A stretch of DNA of 9,529 nt. Origin: an uncultured Eubacteriales bacterium (GTDB taxonomy: Bacteria > Bacillota > Clostridia > Lachnospirales > Bianqueaceae). Shown piece after piece: positions 1-6,766 of the stretch. Position numbers and translations under genes: made by a program. Positions within the stretch are counted from its first letter, which is position 1. Every line of letters begins with the position of its first letter. The notes under the pieces were generated by a model, which was not told the origin of the DNA, did no database searches, and was given only the letters and a program-made list of their open reading frames with translations. The DNA lies in the NCBI GenBank assembly GCA_902782895.1, contig CACZPA010000131.1, forward strand, positions 1 to 9,529. The letters run 5' to 3'.

Positions 1-1
1 G

Positions 2-1996
2 GTCCGTCTGCTGCTGGATATCTGCTATGAGCCGCATTGGGACCATTATAAAGACGAATTCGGCAAGACGCTGCTGGGCTTTTTCTCTGACGAGCCGCAG
101 ATGGGCAATTCCGGCGGCAGCAATACACCGGGCATTTCGCAGATGGGAAATCCGGACATGATGCTGCCCTGGTGCGCGGAGGCGAGGGAAAAACTGCAGG
201 CGAAATGGGGCGGGGAATTCGGCAAAAAGCTGCTGGCCTGCTGGTTTGAGGTTCCGGAGATCAGCCCTGGGGCACGATATGATTTCATGGACACGGTGAC
301 GGATCTCTTCCGGGTCAATTTCAGCGAACAGCTCGGCGACTGGTGCAGGGCGCACGGCGTACAGTATATTGGGCACATTATCGAGGACAGCGGCAGTCAC
401 GCCAGACTCGGACACGGACCGGGACATTTCTTCCGTTCGCTGGAAGGGCAGGATATGGCCGGAATCGATGTCGTGCTGCAGCAGATCCGTCCCGGCATGG
501 AGGATACGCAGTTCTTCCGCATCGGAGGACAGCAGCTCTATAACGGAAAGTTCTTCCACAACCTGCTCGCGAAGATGGGTTCTTCGCTGGCGGCGATCGA
601 TCCGAAGAAACATGGCATGGCGATGTGTGAGATCTATGGCGCGTACGGCTGGGCGGAAGGGCTGAAGCTGATGAAATGGTTGACGGACCATATGCTGGTC
701 CGCGGCATCAATACCTATGTTCCGCACGCGTTCACAATGGCGGATTTCCCGGATCCGGACTGCCCGCCGCACTTCTATGCGCGCGGCAACAATCCGCAGT
801 TTCCGTATTTCCGTTATGTGATGAATTATATGAATCGTGTGAGCCATCTGATCAGCGGCGGGAAAGCCGTGCCGGAGATCTGCCTGCTATATTCCGCAGA
901 GGGTGAATGGATGGACAGTGAAAACAGCCAGCCTCTTGAGGAAGCTGCGCTGGAGCTGAACCGCGTGCAGATCGATTACCGCATCGTGCCGGAGGAATAC
1001 CTGATGGAATGCGGAATTGAAGACGGCAAGATATGCGTCAGCTCAGATGAAAAACTTGGAGTTCTTGTGGCCAGCCGGAGATCGTATATCCGTCAGGAGC
1101 TTGCGGAATGGATCCGCAAGGCCGCGGCAGCCGGCGTAAAGGTCCTGTATCTGGAAGATAAGCCGGAGATCCTCTCGGCGGAGCAGAAGGTGCCGACCGG
1201 TATGCAGCCTGACGGAGATGTCGTCGGGACGGCCGAGCTTACGCAGGCACTACGGGCTGCCGGTTACGGAGAAGTCCGGACCGATCATCCGCAGCCCTAT
1301 CTGCGCACCTATCACTATGTCCGCCATGACGGAGAAATGATCCTGTTCTTTAATGAAGATCCGGTACACGCGATTGATACATGGGTCAGCACGCCGTTTG
1401 GCGATGCAGTGACATGGTATGATGCCTTTGATAACCGTGTTCTGAAAGCGGAGACGCAGGATGGACGTGTACATGTTGTCCTGCAGCCCTATGAGGCACA
1501 CATCCTGATCAACTCCGTCATGGATGCGGCGGAGAATGATTGCATGACGGACGAGGTGACGGTCAATGTAGCCGGACCTTGGAAACGGACGATGATCCGC
1601 GCCGGCGAGCAGCAACCTTGTGATGAGCGCCTTGTGGAACTTGGAGATATCTCCGCGCCGGATGCTTTCCCGGACTTCTCCGGCACGATCGATTACGTGA
1701 CGGAGATAAATCTTACAGAGCAGCCGGGCAGAGTCTGTATCGATCTTGGCAGAGTCTATGAGACAGCGGAGATCTTTGTCAACGGTCAGTCCGCCGGAGT
1801 CCGGATTGCTCCGCCATATCGCCTGATGATTGACAGCAAGCTCTTTAACCCCGGCATGAATGAACTCTGTGTTCGGGTTGTCAATACGCTGGCCCAGCAG
1901 GAAGAACTGCGCGATCCGTTCAGCCTTTCCATGCCGTTTGAGCCGTCCGGACTGCTTGGACCCGTAACCTTGTCCGTGGAGAAAAGACCATGCTGA
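2..1996 (+). CDS. GH106-like glycoside hydrolase (alpha-L-rhamnosidase type), 5' end cut by window
   Basis: The reading frame is open from base 2, so the ATG at 101 is internal; 664 residues are visible of a protein that would be about 1,000 or more in this family. Seen: the end of a catalytic barrel with an FFSDEP motif (acidic D30-E31), then a GHIIED segment (E128) and a conserved NP...FPYFRYVMNYMNRVSHL stretch near 260-280. A Rossmann/amidotransferase-like segment follows around 370-400 and a beta-sandwich lies at about 559-630 with an FVNGQSAG motif. This resembles the jelly-roll C-terminal domain of GH106 and related hydrolases. GH106 enzymes remove alpha-L-rhamnose from plant or bacterial glycans; E31 and E128 are only candidate catalytic residues. 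The downstream regulator overlaps its last codons, so the two are probably co-transcribed. The substrate is inferred, helped by the GH78 rhamnosidase elsewhere in the window. A related family without rhamnosidase activity remains possible. Confidence 0.75.
   Translation, partial: VRLLLDICYEPHWDHYKDEFGKTLLGFFSDEPQMGNSGGSNTPGISQMGNPDMMLPWCAEAREKLQAKWGGEFGKKLLACWFEVPEISPGARYDFMDTVTDLFRVNFSEQLGDWCRAHGVQYIGHIIEDSGSHARLGHGPGHFFRSLEGQDMAGIDVVLQQIRPGMEDTQFFRIGGQQLYNGKFFHNLLAKMGSSLAAIDPKKHGMAMCEIYGAYGWAEGLKLMKWLTDHMLVRGINTYVPHAFTMADFPDPDCPPHFYARGNNPQFPYFRYVMNYMNRVSHLISGGKAVPEICLLYSAEGEWMDSENSQPLEEAALELNRVQIDYRIVPEEYLMECGIEDGKICVSSDEKLGVLVASRRSYIRQELAEWIRKAAAAGVKVLYLEDKPEILSAEQKVPTGMQPDGDVVGTAELTQALRAAGYGEVRTDHPQPYLRTYHYVRHDGEMILFFNEDPVHAIDTWVSTPFGDAVTWYDAFDNRVLKAETQDGRVHVVLQPYEAHILINSVMDAAENDCMTDEVTVNVAGPWKRTMIRAGEQQPCDERLVELGDISAPDAFPDFSGTIDYVTEINLTEQPGRVCIDLGRVYETAEIFVNGQSAGVRIAPPYRLMIDSKLFNPGMNELCVRVVNTLAQQEELRDPFSLSMPFEPSGLLGPVTLSVEKRPC
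1978..1981 (+). promoter_or_regulatory. Ribosome binding site of the MocR-type regulator
   Basis: GGAG lies inside the last codons of the upstream hydrolase gene, 8 bases before the ATG at 1990. The spacing supports that start and translational coupling of the two genes. Confidence 0.75.
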
Positions 1997-3396
1997 CGCC
2001 CGTTCTGGACAGGCAGAGCGATACGCCTCTGTATGTCCAGCTCTATGAATATATCCGCGAGGAAATCCGCTCGGGGAGACTCGAAGGCGGCAGCCGGCTG
2101 CCTTCCTCCAGAGCTTTTTCCGCATATCTGTCCGTAAGCCGCAGCACAATCGAGATGGCTTATGCGCAGCTGGATGATGAAGGTTATATCCGTTCCAAGG
2201 AGCGGAGCGGATATGAAGTCCTGAAGACGGAGATCCGTACAACTCCGTCAACGCCAAAACACAATACCATGACGGAGAATCAGGACAATGCAGCGTATCG
2301 CTACGATCTCCGCACCTCCGGTGTTGATTCTTCAAAGTTCCCGTTTACGATCTGGGCAAGACTGATGCGGAGAATGCTCCTCGATCATGGCGGAGAACTG
2401 CTGCAGAGCGGACCTTCGCAGGGAATCCTTCCCCTGCGGGAAGCGATCTGCGAATATCTGTATCAGTACCGTAGAGTCCAGGCCATTCCGGATCAGATCG
2501 TTGTCGGAGCCGGTACCGAGACGCTGCTTGCTCTGCTGGTACAGCTTCTGGGTATGAAAAAAGCGTATGCTGTCGAGTCTCCCGGATTCCCTCGTGTGGA
2601 ACAGATTCTCCGGAACTTCGGGATCAAGACGGTACAGATCCCTGTCGACGAGCGCGGCCTGTTGGTCGCCGATCTGCGCAATTCCAACGCGCAGGTCGCG
2701 CATGTTACTCCGGCACATCAGTTCCCGACCGGCGCGATCCTTTCCGCAGGCAGAAGGCAGGAGCTGCTGCAATGGGCTTCTTCCGCGCCGGAACGGTATA
2801 TTATCGAGGACGACTATGACAGCGAGTTCCGTTTCTCCGGCAGCCCTGTGCCGTCCCTGCAGGGGATGGGCGGCGAGGACAGCGTGATCTATTTCTACAC
2901 GTTTGCGCAGAGCCTTGCTCCGTCCCTGCGAATCGCCTACATGGTGCTGCCGATCCCACTTGTAGAACGTTTCCGCGCGATGTTTCACGGATATGCGTGT
3001 TCAGTTCCCTCATTTGAACAATTCACTCTTGCGGAATTTCTCAAACAGGGGTATTATGAGAGGCATCTGAACCGGATGCGCAAGGTGTACCGGGGCAGAC
3101 AGCAGGCGCTTGCAGCCGCGCTGCGCGCGCCGGGGATCCGGCTCGGCAATCTGAGCGGAGGGCTGTATCTGATTCTTCACGTGGATCCGAAGATCCTCTG
3201 CGGAGAAGATCTGACGGAAGAAGAGCTGTGGCAGCGCTGTATCCGGCGGGGCATCCGGATCACCGGAATGGCCCGGTACGGCAGCAGGAAAAAGCAGCAA
3301 AAGCCCTGTTTCCTCGTCGGATTCGGATCGTATGACGCGGAGACGCTTACCGGGATCGGCGCAGAGCTGATCCGGGCATTTCAGGAAAGGAATTGA
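1990..3396 (+). CDS. MocR/PdxR-subfamily GntR regulator with aminotransferase domain lacking the PLP lysine
   Basis: A 468-residue protein, the usual length for MocR regulators. Residues 12-78 form a GntR winged helix (PLYVQLYEYIREEI, then LPSSRAFSAYLSVSRSTIEMAY). A linker of about 25 residues follows, then a fold-type-I aminotransferase domain from about 104 to 465. Known family role: DNA binding by the wHTH, with the aminotransferase domain sensing PLP or a PLP-ligand adduct. Conserved here: TPAHQFPTG (240-248), the EDDYDSEF cofactor motif (D274, Y276), the phosphate arginine R314 in PSLRIAY and a ligand-carboxylate-type arginine R429 in GMARY. The anchor motif, normally GTFSKSL, reads YTFAQSL, so the Schiff-base lysine is Q307 (codon 2908-2910). 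The YGDP loop is also altered to SGPS at 140-143. PLP could then bind only non-covalently, or another ligand may be sensed. The ATG overlaps the hydrolase stop by 7 bases with a good RBS, so control of that rhamnosidase-like gene is a reasonable inference. Confidence 0.92.
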   Translation: MLTPVLDRQSDTPLYVQLYEYIREEIRSGRLEGGSRLPSSRAFSAYLSVSRSTIEMAYAQLDDEGYIRSKERSGYEVLKTEIRTTPSTPKHNTMTENQDNAAYRYDLRTSGVDSSKFPFTIWARLMRRMLLDHGGELLQSGPSQGILPLREAICEYLYQYRRVQAIPDQIVVGAGTETLLALLVQLLGMKKAYAVESPGFPRVEQILRNFGIKTVQIPVDERGLLVADLRNSNAQVAHVTPAHQFPTGAILSAGRRQELLQWASSAPERYIIEDDYDSEFRFSGSPVPSLQGMGGEDSVIYFYTFAQSLAPSLRIAYMVLPIPLVERFRAMFHGYACSVPSFEQFTLAEFLKQGYYERHLNRMRKVYRGRQQALAAALRAPGIRLGNLSGGLYLILHVDPKILCGEDLTEEELWQRCIRRGIRITGMARYGSRKKQQKPCFLVGFGSYDAETLTGIGAELIRAFQERN

Positions 3397-3413
3397 CGCG
3401 GGCAGAGCCCGCG
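3397..3413 (+). other. Short GC-rich hairpin between regulator and membrane-protein gene
   Basis: A perfect 7-bp inverted repeat (CGCGGGC / GCCCGCG) with an AGA loop starts one base after the regulator stop. No T-run follows (CTTAATAAG), so it is not a convincing intrinsic terminator. It may protect mRNA ends or modulate the next start at 3429, which lies 15 bases downstream. Confidence 0.5.
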
Positions 3414-3428
3414 CTTAATAAGAGAAAC

Positions 3429-4115
3429 ATGTCACGTTCTAATCAGTCGAAACGTAAGAAAAAAGCGAACAGGATCCGCGCGATTATCGCGCTGATCGTT
3501 CTGCTCGCGATGATGATTGGCATTATTATTCCGGCAAGGGCCGAAGAGGTCGTTCTCGGAGAGATTAAAGCGGTTCTGAATCTGCCGGAAGGCTGGACAC
3601 AGGCGGAGGCTGCAGCTGGAGAGCTCCTGACAGCGGATAACGCGGAGGGAGTCCATCTGCGGCTTGTTACCACGACCGGAGAGACCAGTGAGGACCAGTG
3701 GAACTACGGAGATTACGGAGACGACGCTGTCAACAACCTGGGCAATGCATTGGCGGATCGCCTGACAAAAGCCGATTACAGGGACGTGGCCTATACGATG
3801 GTAAAAGCGGATCCCGTCAAATGGCTGCGCCTTTCATGGAATAACGAGAAAACAGGCAGCAGGCTCTATGGAATCCAGTATTACACGGTTGTCAACGGGC
3901 AGGGTATCGAGCTGACTTTTACCTCCGGCACTGTGATCTCCGATGAGGTCACAGCACAGACGGAGGAAATCGCGCGGAGCCTTTCCTTCGCGGAGATCGC
4001 CGAGCGGCCCAGATCGACGGACAGCTCGCTGAAAACGTCTTTTATCTGGATCGCTTTGCTGATTCTGGCGGCAGGCTTCACTTATTTCCTGAAAACGAGA
4101 GGTGCTAAAAAATGA
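3429..4115 (+). CDS. Secreted, C-terminally membrane-anchored protein of unknown function
   Basis: 228 residues from the ATG at 3429. The N-terminus is strongly basic (KRKKK at 8-12, arginines at 15 and 17), followed by a hydrophobic stretch at 18-35. A signal-peptidase-I-like site A36-R37-A38 precedes EE. The body (39-200) has a pattern resembling PsbP/DUF1795-like alpha-beta domains: an LPEGW motif near 51, alternating strands, and a long amphipathic helix before LSFAEI. Residues 205-221 form a second membrane helix, followed by a basic tail (KTRGAKK). I infer an extracellular domain tethered by the C-terminus, or by both ends if the signal is uncleaved. A TTG at 3393 would extend the frame by 12 residues, but it has an RBS-like run only 2 bases away and spans the hairpin, so I prefer 3429 despite its weak AAGAG. 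The stop overlaps the next start (ATGA). I do not recognise a named family, and the function is unknown. Confidence 0.85.
   Translation: MSRSNQSKRKKKANRIRAIIALIVLLAMMIGIIIPARAEEVVLGEIKAVLNLPEGWTQAEAAAGELLTADNAEGVHLRLVTTTGETSEDQWNYGDYGDDAVNNLGNALADRLTKADYRDVAYTMVKADPVKWLRLSWNNEKTGSRLYGIQYYTVVNGQGIELTFTSGTVISDEVTAQTEEIARSLSFAEIAERPRSTDSSLKTSFIWIALLILAAGFTYFLKTRGAKK
4098..4102 (+). promoter_or_regulatory. Ribosome binding site of the 59-residue gene
   Basis: AGAGG (in AGAGGTG) lies 9 bases before the ATG at 4112, inside the end of the preceding gene. It supports the small gene being translated. Confidence 0.6.
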
Positions 4116-4291
4116 GCGGATCGCAGTGTGATTACTGTGCCTATTATCAGTATGACGAGATCGAGCAGTATTATTACTGCACGGTCGATATGGACGAAGA
4201 CGAGGCCGAGCACGTCATGCAGGACAGGAGGGAAGGCTGCCCGTATTACCGCAACGGTGACGAATACGAAATGGTCAAGCACCAGATGTAA
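4112..4291 (+). CDS. Small four-cysteine acidic protein, DUF6472-like
   Basis: 59 residues. Cysteines are at 6, 9, 23 and 43 as C-x2-C ... C ... CP, with many tyrosines (AYYQYDE, EQYYYC), an acidic DMDEDEAE centre, CPYYRNGDEY and a C-terminal VKHQM. From memory this matches the pattern of DUF6472, small proteins of unknown function in Clostridia; I could not check this by search. Four spaced cysteines suggest a small zinc-binding or redox fold, which is an inference. There is no signal peptide or membrane helix, so it is probably cytoplasmic. Its ATG overlaps the membrane-protein stop (ATGA) and it has its own RBS, so the two are probably translationally coupled. Its TAA stop abuts the stop of the convergent glycosyltransferase gene with no base between. 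Confidence 0.85.
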   Translation: MSGSQCDYCAYYQYDEIEQYYYCTVDMDEDEAEHVMQDRREGCPYYRNGDEYEMVKHQM

Positions 4292-5674
4292 TCAGTGGAA
4301 TCGGTCCAGATAATCTCCGAAGTCGTGCAGATCTTTTTCGATGCTGCTTTGCGCTTCTTCGATCAGATCAAAAGCGCGGTCACGCAGCGCGTTCATTTCC
4401 TGAAGGTTCTGATCCCGCTTGTGCAGCGCCTGAATGTGCATATCCATACCGCCGCCCAGTGCGCGGAAGATAAAGTCCGAGAAAGTGTCGTGCTCCGGAT
4501 AGATGCCGGCTCTGTAGTTCTCCTGAACATACGCGTAACGGTCATAGGCGTTTGTAACAGCGTCTTCCCAGGAAATATACAGATCGGATTCGGCGTTTTC
4601 ACCGATGCGGCGCATTGCTTCCGGATCCTTGCAGACCCGGCGCAATACAGCTGCCATTGCGTCGGCGTTTTCCTCAATCAGAAAACTGTTCTGACCGTCT
4701 GTCGCGTCCTCCGCGGCACAGCTGCCCTGAATCAGGACGCTCCCGAGGCCGCAGGCAGCCGATTCGCGCACGACAAGACCATTTGTATCAAAAGTAGACG
4801 GGAAGAGGAAAAGATCGGCCCGGCAGTACCAGGCGCGGATCGCTTCTCTGTCATGAATCGGCGGAATAAAAATGACTTGGCCGGACAGGCCGAGTCTTTT
4901 TGTGTAGGCGATGATCTCATCCTTGTCGGTACCTCCGCCGATGAAGACCATGCGGAAATCCTGCCCGTCTGCGGCCAGCTGCTTCAGCGCGTCCAACGTG
5001 ATGCGGATACCCTTATACCACATCATCCGGCCGACGAAAAGAAAGACCGGTACGCCCTCCGGCAGATCATATCCTTCAGAAACCTGCTTGATCAGCGCAT
5101 CGCTGACGCGTCCTTTCGGAAAATCAACGCCGTTGGGCATCACAATATACTTGCCCTCATAACCGAGAGAGCGGAGGTTTTCTCCGGCGCCGCGGCTGAC
5201 GGTCCAGACCTCGTCGCAAGCGGAGATGTTGTCGACCAGCATCTGGATAGCGGTCTTCTGCAGACTCTTGCCGCGGATTGCGTTCGCGATGTCGATGTCA
5301 AATTTGGTATGATAGGTCAGAATCAGCGGCACATGGATCCGGTCGCGCAGGATCCGCGCCAGAATCGCTGACGTGATCGGGCAGTGCGTATGAATCAGAT
5401 GAAAATCACCGGATTCGAGCTTATCGATCGTACCGGTGGAAAGCGGCACGCCGGTGCGGTATCCGACGAGTTTTGTCGTATTCAGGCTCGGATAGCGGAC
5501 TACCGGAAAAGGAAAGACCGAATCATCCGCTTCAGGATAATCCGGCGTGACAACAGTTGCCTGCCCCAGTTTTTCCTGAATGATCGTCGCGTAGTTGACG
5601 ACGGCGGTCGCGACTCCGTCAATGGCAGGCGGGAAGGAGTCGTTGATCAGGCATACGTTCAGCTTCTTATTCAT
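4292..5674 (-). CDS. GT4-family glycosyltransferase, probably diacylglycerol or other lipid-linked glucosyl/glycosyl transferase
   Basis: 460 residues, GT-B fold, retaining type. The N-terminal acceptor half has FPPAIDGVA (14-22), HTHCP (95-99) and LTYHTKFD (119-126), typical of the glycolipid GT4 branch (diacylglycerol glucosyltransferase and mannosyltransferase relatives). The C-terminal donor half has VMPNGVD (178-184), VGRMMWYKGI with phosphate-binding R216 and K221, and the E-x7-E region as D296-x7-E304 (DTNGLVVRE), with aspartate in the first position. After about residue 385 comes an acidic, helix-rich extension (MDMHIQALHKRDQNL...) that could be coiled or amphipathic. There is no signal or transmembrane helix, so a cytoplasmic, membrane-associated enzyme is likely. 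Likely role: adding sugar from a nucleotide donor to a membrane lipid, as in glycolipid or lipoteichoic-acid anchor synthesis. Donor and acceptor cannot be read from the sequence. It starts 4 bases after the patatin-like gene and lacks a strong RBS, which suggests coupling to it. Confidence 0.88.
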   Translation of the reverse strand: MNKKLNVCLINDSFPPAIDGVATAVVNYATIIQEKLGQATVVTPDYPEADDSVFPFPVVRYPSLNTTKLVGYRTGVPLSTGTIDKLESGDFHLIHTHCPITSAILARILRDRIHVPLILTYHTKFDIDIANAIRGKSLQKTAIQMLVDNISACDEVWTVSRGAGENLRSLGYEGKYIVMPNGVDFPKGRVSDALIKQVSEGYDLPEGVPVFLFVGRMMWYKGIRITLDALKQLAADGQDFRMVFIGGGTDKDEIIAYTKRLGLSGQVIFIPPIHDREAIRAWYCRADLFLFPSTFDTNGLVVRESAACGLGSVLIQGSCAAEDATDGQNSFLIEENADAMAAVLRRVCKDPEAMRRIGENAESDLYISWEDAVTNAYDRYAYVQENYRAGIYPEHDTFSDFIFRALGGGMDMHIQALHKRDQNLQEMNALRDRAFDLIEEAQSSIEKDLHDFGDYLDRFH

Positions 5675-5678
5675 GATA

Positions 5679-6686
5679 TTACAGGTCGAGATCCTTTATT
5701 CCGTATTTTTTGAGCAAATCATCCAGCTTGCTCTTATGCTCGTCCACATTCTGCGCGAGCTGCTGTTTGCGCAGATCAACCTTGATCTGCTGATAATCCG
5801 TATCGGCGTCGATGGCGTGGGCCCGTGCGTATTCCGGATCGTCCAGCTCACCGGATTCATAGGCGCGAAGCGTGCGCAGAGCATCGCGGTAACCCAGCTC
5901 CATCCGGTATTCAGCGCCTTTCGCGGAGAAATCCAGTGTTCCGTCGAGCAGCTGCCCGATGTCGCGGCTCGGCTTGATCACGGTAAAATCAAGCGAAGGA
6001 TACAGCGCGGGATCAAAATCCGTCAGGCTGATCGCGACGACGAGAATCTTCTTCAGACCCAGATCACGGAGCGGCTTGACGGGATAGGGCGTTGTATATC
6101 CGCCGTCCCGCTGCGGCCGCCCGTCGATCGTGACGGACGAATAGGCGACAGGAATCGCGGAGGAGGCCAGCAGAATCTGCTGGATCTCCATCGCATTTTT
6201 CTCATTCAGATGGTAATAACGGGTTATGTAATGTCCGTCTTCCTCCATCTGCGAGGTGTCCGCGTACAGGTCCACGGGACAGTCCCTGACCTTCGACAGA
6301 TCGAGATTGGCCTGGATCAGCTGTGTTAGGCCTTCCCGGGAAAAGATGCCGTCCCCCTGCAGCGGGATATCGATGTCAAGGAACTGCAGCGGCGTGATGC
6401 TTTTCCAGATGACCTCCGCGCGCGGCAGAGAGACGCCGGAAAGCAGTACGGCATTGAGCGCGCCGACCGACGCGCCGGAGATCGCTTTGATCCTGGTGTC
6501 CCAGCCGAGCTCGCACAGCGCGCGCCACACACCGACCTGATAAGCGCCTTTGCCGCCGCCACCCGAGAGGACAAGCCCCCAGGAATTGTCGGCGGAGGAA
6601 TCGCCTATGGGAGCCGGATTGTTCATAGCAGCAGAACTGTCCTCCGGGACAGATTCGTTTATATTCTGATTCGTGAGTTCTTCCAT
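5679..6686 (-). CDS. Patatin-like phospholipase (RssA/YchK-like type)
   Basis: 335 residues. After a polar, probably disordered N-terminus (1-34), the patatin core begins with WGLVLSGGGGKGAYQVGV: the glycine-rich oxyanion loop G42-G45 with K46. The nucleophile elbow G71-A-S73-V-G75 and the D194-G-G motif complete the Ser-Asp dyad, so the enzyme looks active. Known activity of the family is hydrolysis of acyl chains from phospholipids or other lipids. Residues from about 240 to the end are charged and helical (LDDLLKKYGI near the C-terminus) and are not part of the minimal core. There is no signal peptide, so it is cytoplasmic or on the inner membrane face. It is first in a two-gene unit with the GT4 glycosyltransferase, 4 bases apart, with a consensus-like promoter and an AGGAG RBS. 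The pairing suggests membrane lipid remodelling or glycolipid turnover, which is an inference. Confidence 0.93.
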   Translation of the reverse strand: MEELTNQNINESVPEDSSAAMNNPAPIGDSSADNSWGLVLSGGGGKGAYQVGVWRALCELGWDTRIKAISGASVGALNAVLLSGVSLPRAEVIWKSITPLQFLDIDIPLQGDGIFSREGLTQLIQANLDLSKVRDCPVDLYADTSQMEEDGHYITRYYHLNEKNAMEIQQILLASSAIPVAYSSVTIDGRPQRDGGYTTPYPVKPLRDLGLKKILVVAISLTDFDPALYPSLDFTVIKPSRDIGQLLDGTLDFSAKGAEYRMELGYRDALRTLRAYESGELDDPEYARAHAIDADTDYQQIKVDLRKQQLAQNVDEHKSKLDDLLKKYGIKDLDL

Positions 6687-6696
6687 GTCGTTCTCA

Positions 6697-6701
6697 CTCC
6701 T
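6697..6701 (-). promoter_or_regulatory. Ribosome binding site of the patatin-like gene
   Basis: On the minus strand AGGAG lies 10 bases before the ATG at 6686, supporting that start. Confidence 0.7.
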
Positions 6702-6727
6702 GTCGAAAAGTTGATATCTGTAGTTTT

Positions 6728-6756
6728 ACTATATCGGAAACAGGTCCAAAAGTCAA
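6728..6756 (-). promoter_or_regulatory. Sigma-A-type promoter of the patatin-glycosyltransferase unit
   Basis: On the minus strand, TTGACT (6756-6751) and TATAGT (6733-6728) are separated by 17 bases: five of six matches in each hexamer with ideal spacing. Transcription would start near 6721, giving a leader of about 35 bases including the RBS. The -35 box is only 10 bases past the GH78 stop codon, and no terminator lies between, so read-through from GH78 is also likely. Confidence 0.75.
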
Positions 6757-6766
6757 GCCGGGCAGG

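Noticed and set aside
1250..2335. A 361-codon minus-strand open frame across the hydrolase/regulator junction
   Set aside because: It crosses two good plus-strand genes and its composition (rich in Arg, His, Cys) is typical of a shadow frame.
3397..3420. Intrinsic terminator after the regulator gene
   Set aside because: The stem is good but no T-run follows, and the next gene begins 15 bases later on the same strand.
3393..3428. TTG at 3393 as the start of the membrane-protein gene
   Set aside because: The purine run before it is only 2 bases away, the added 12 residues span a hairpin, and the ATG at 3429 gives a standard basic signal-peptide N-terminus.
4295..5371. A 358-codon plus-strand open frame opposite the glycosyltransferase gene, with another at 5595-6329
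   Set aside because: Both are antisense to well-supported genes, lack family-like motifs and have no convincing RBS.
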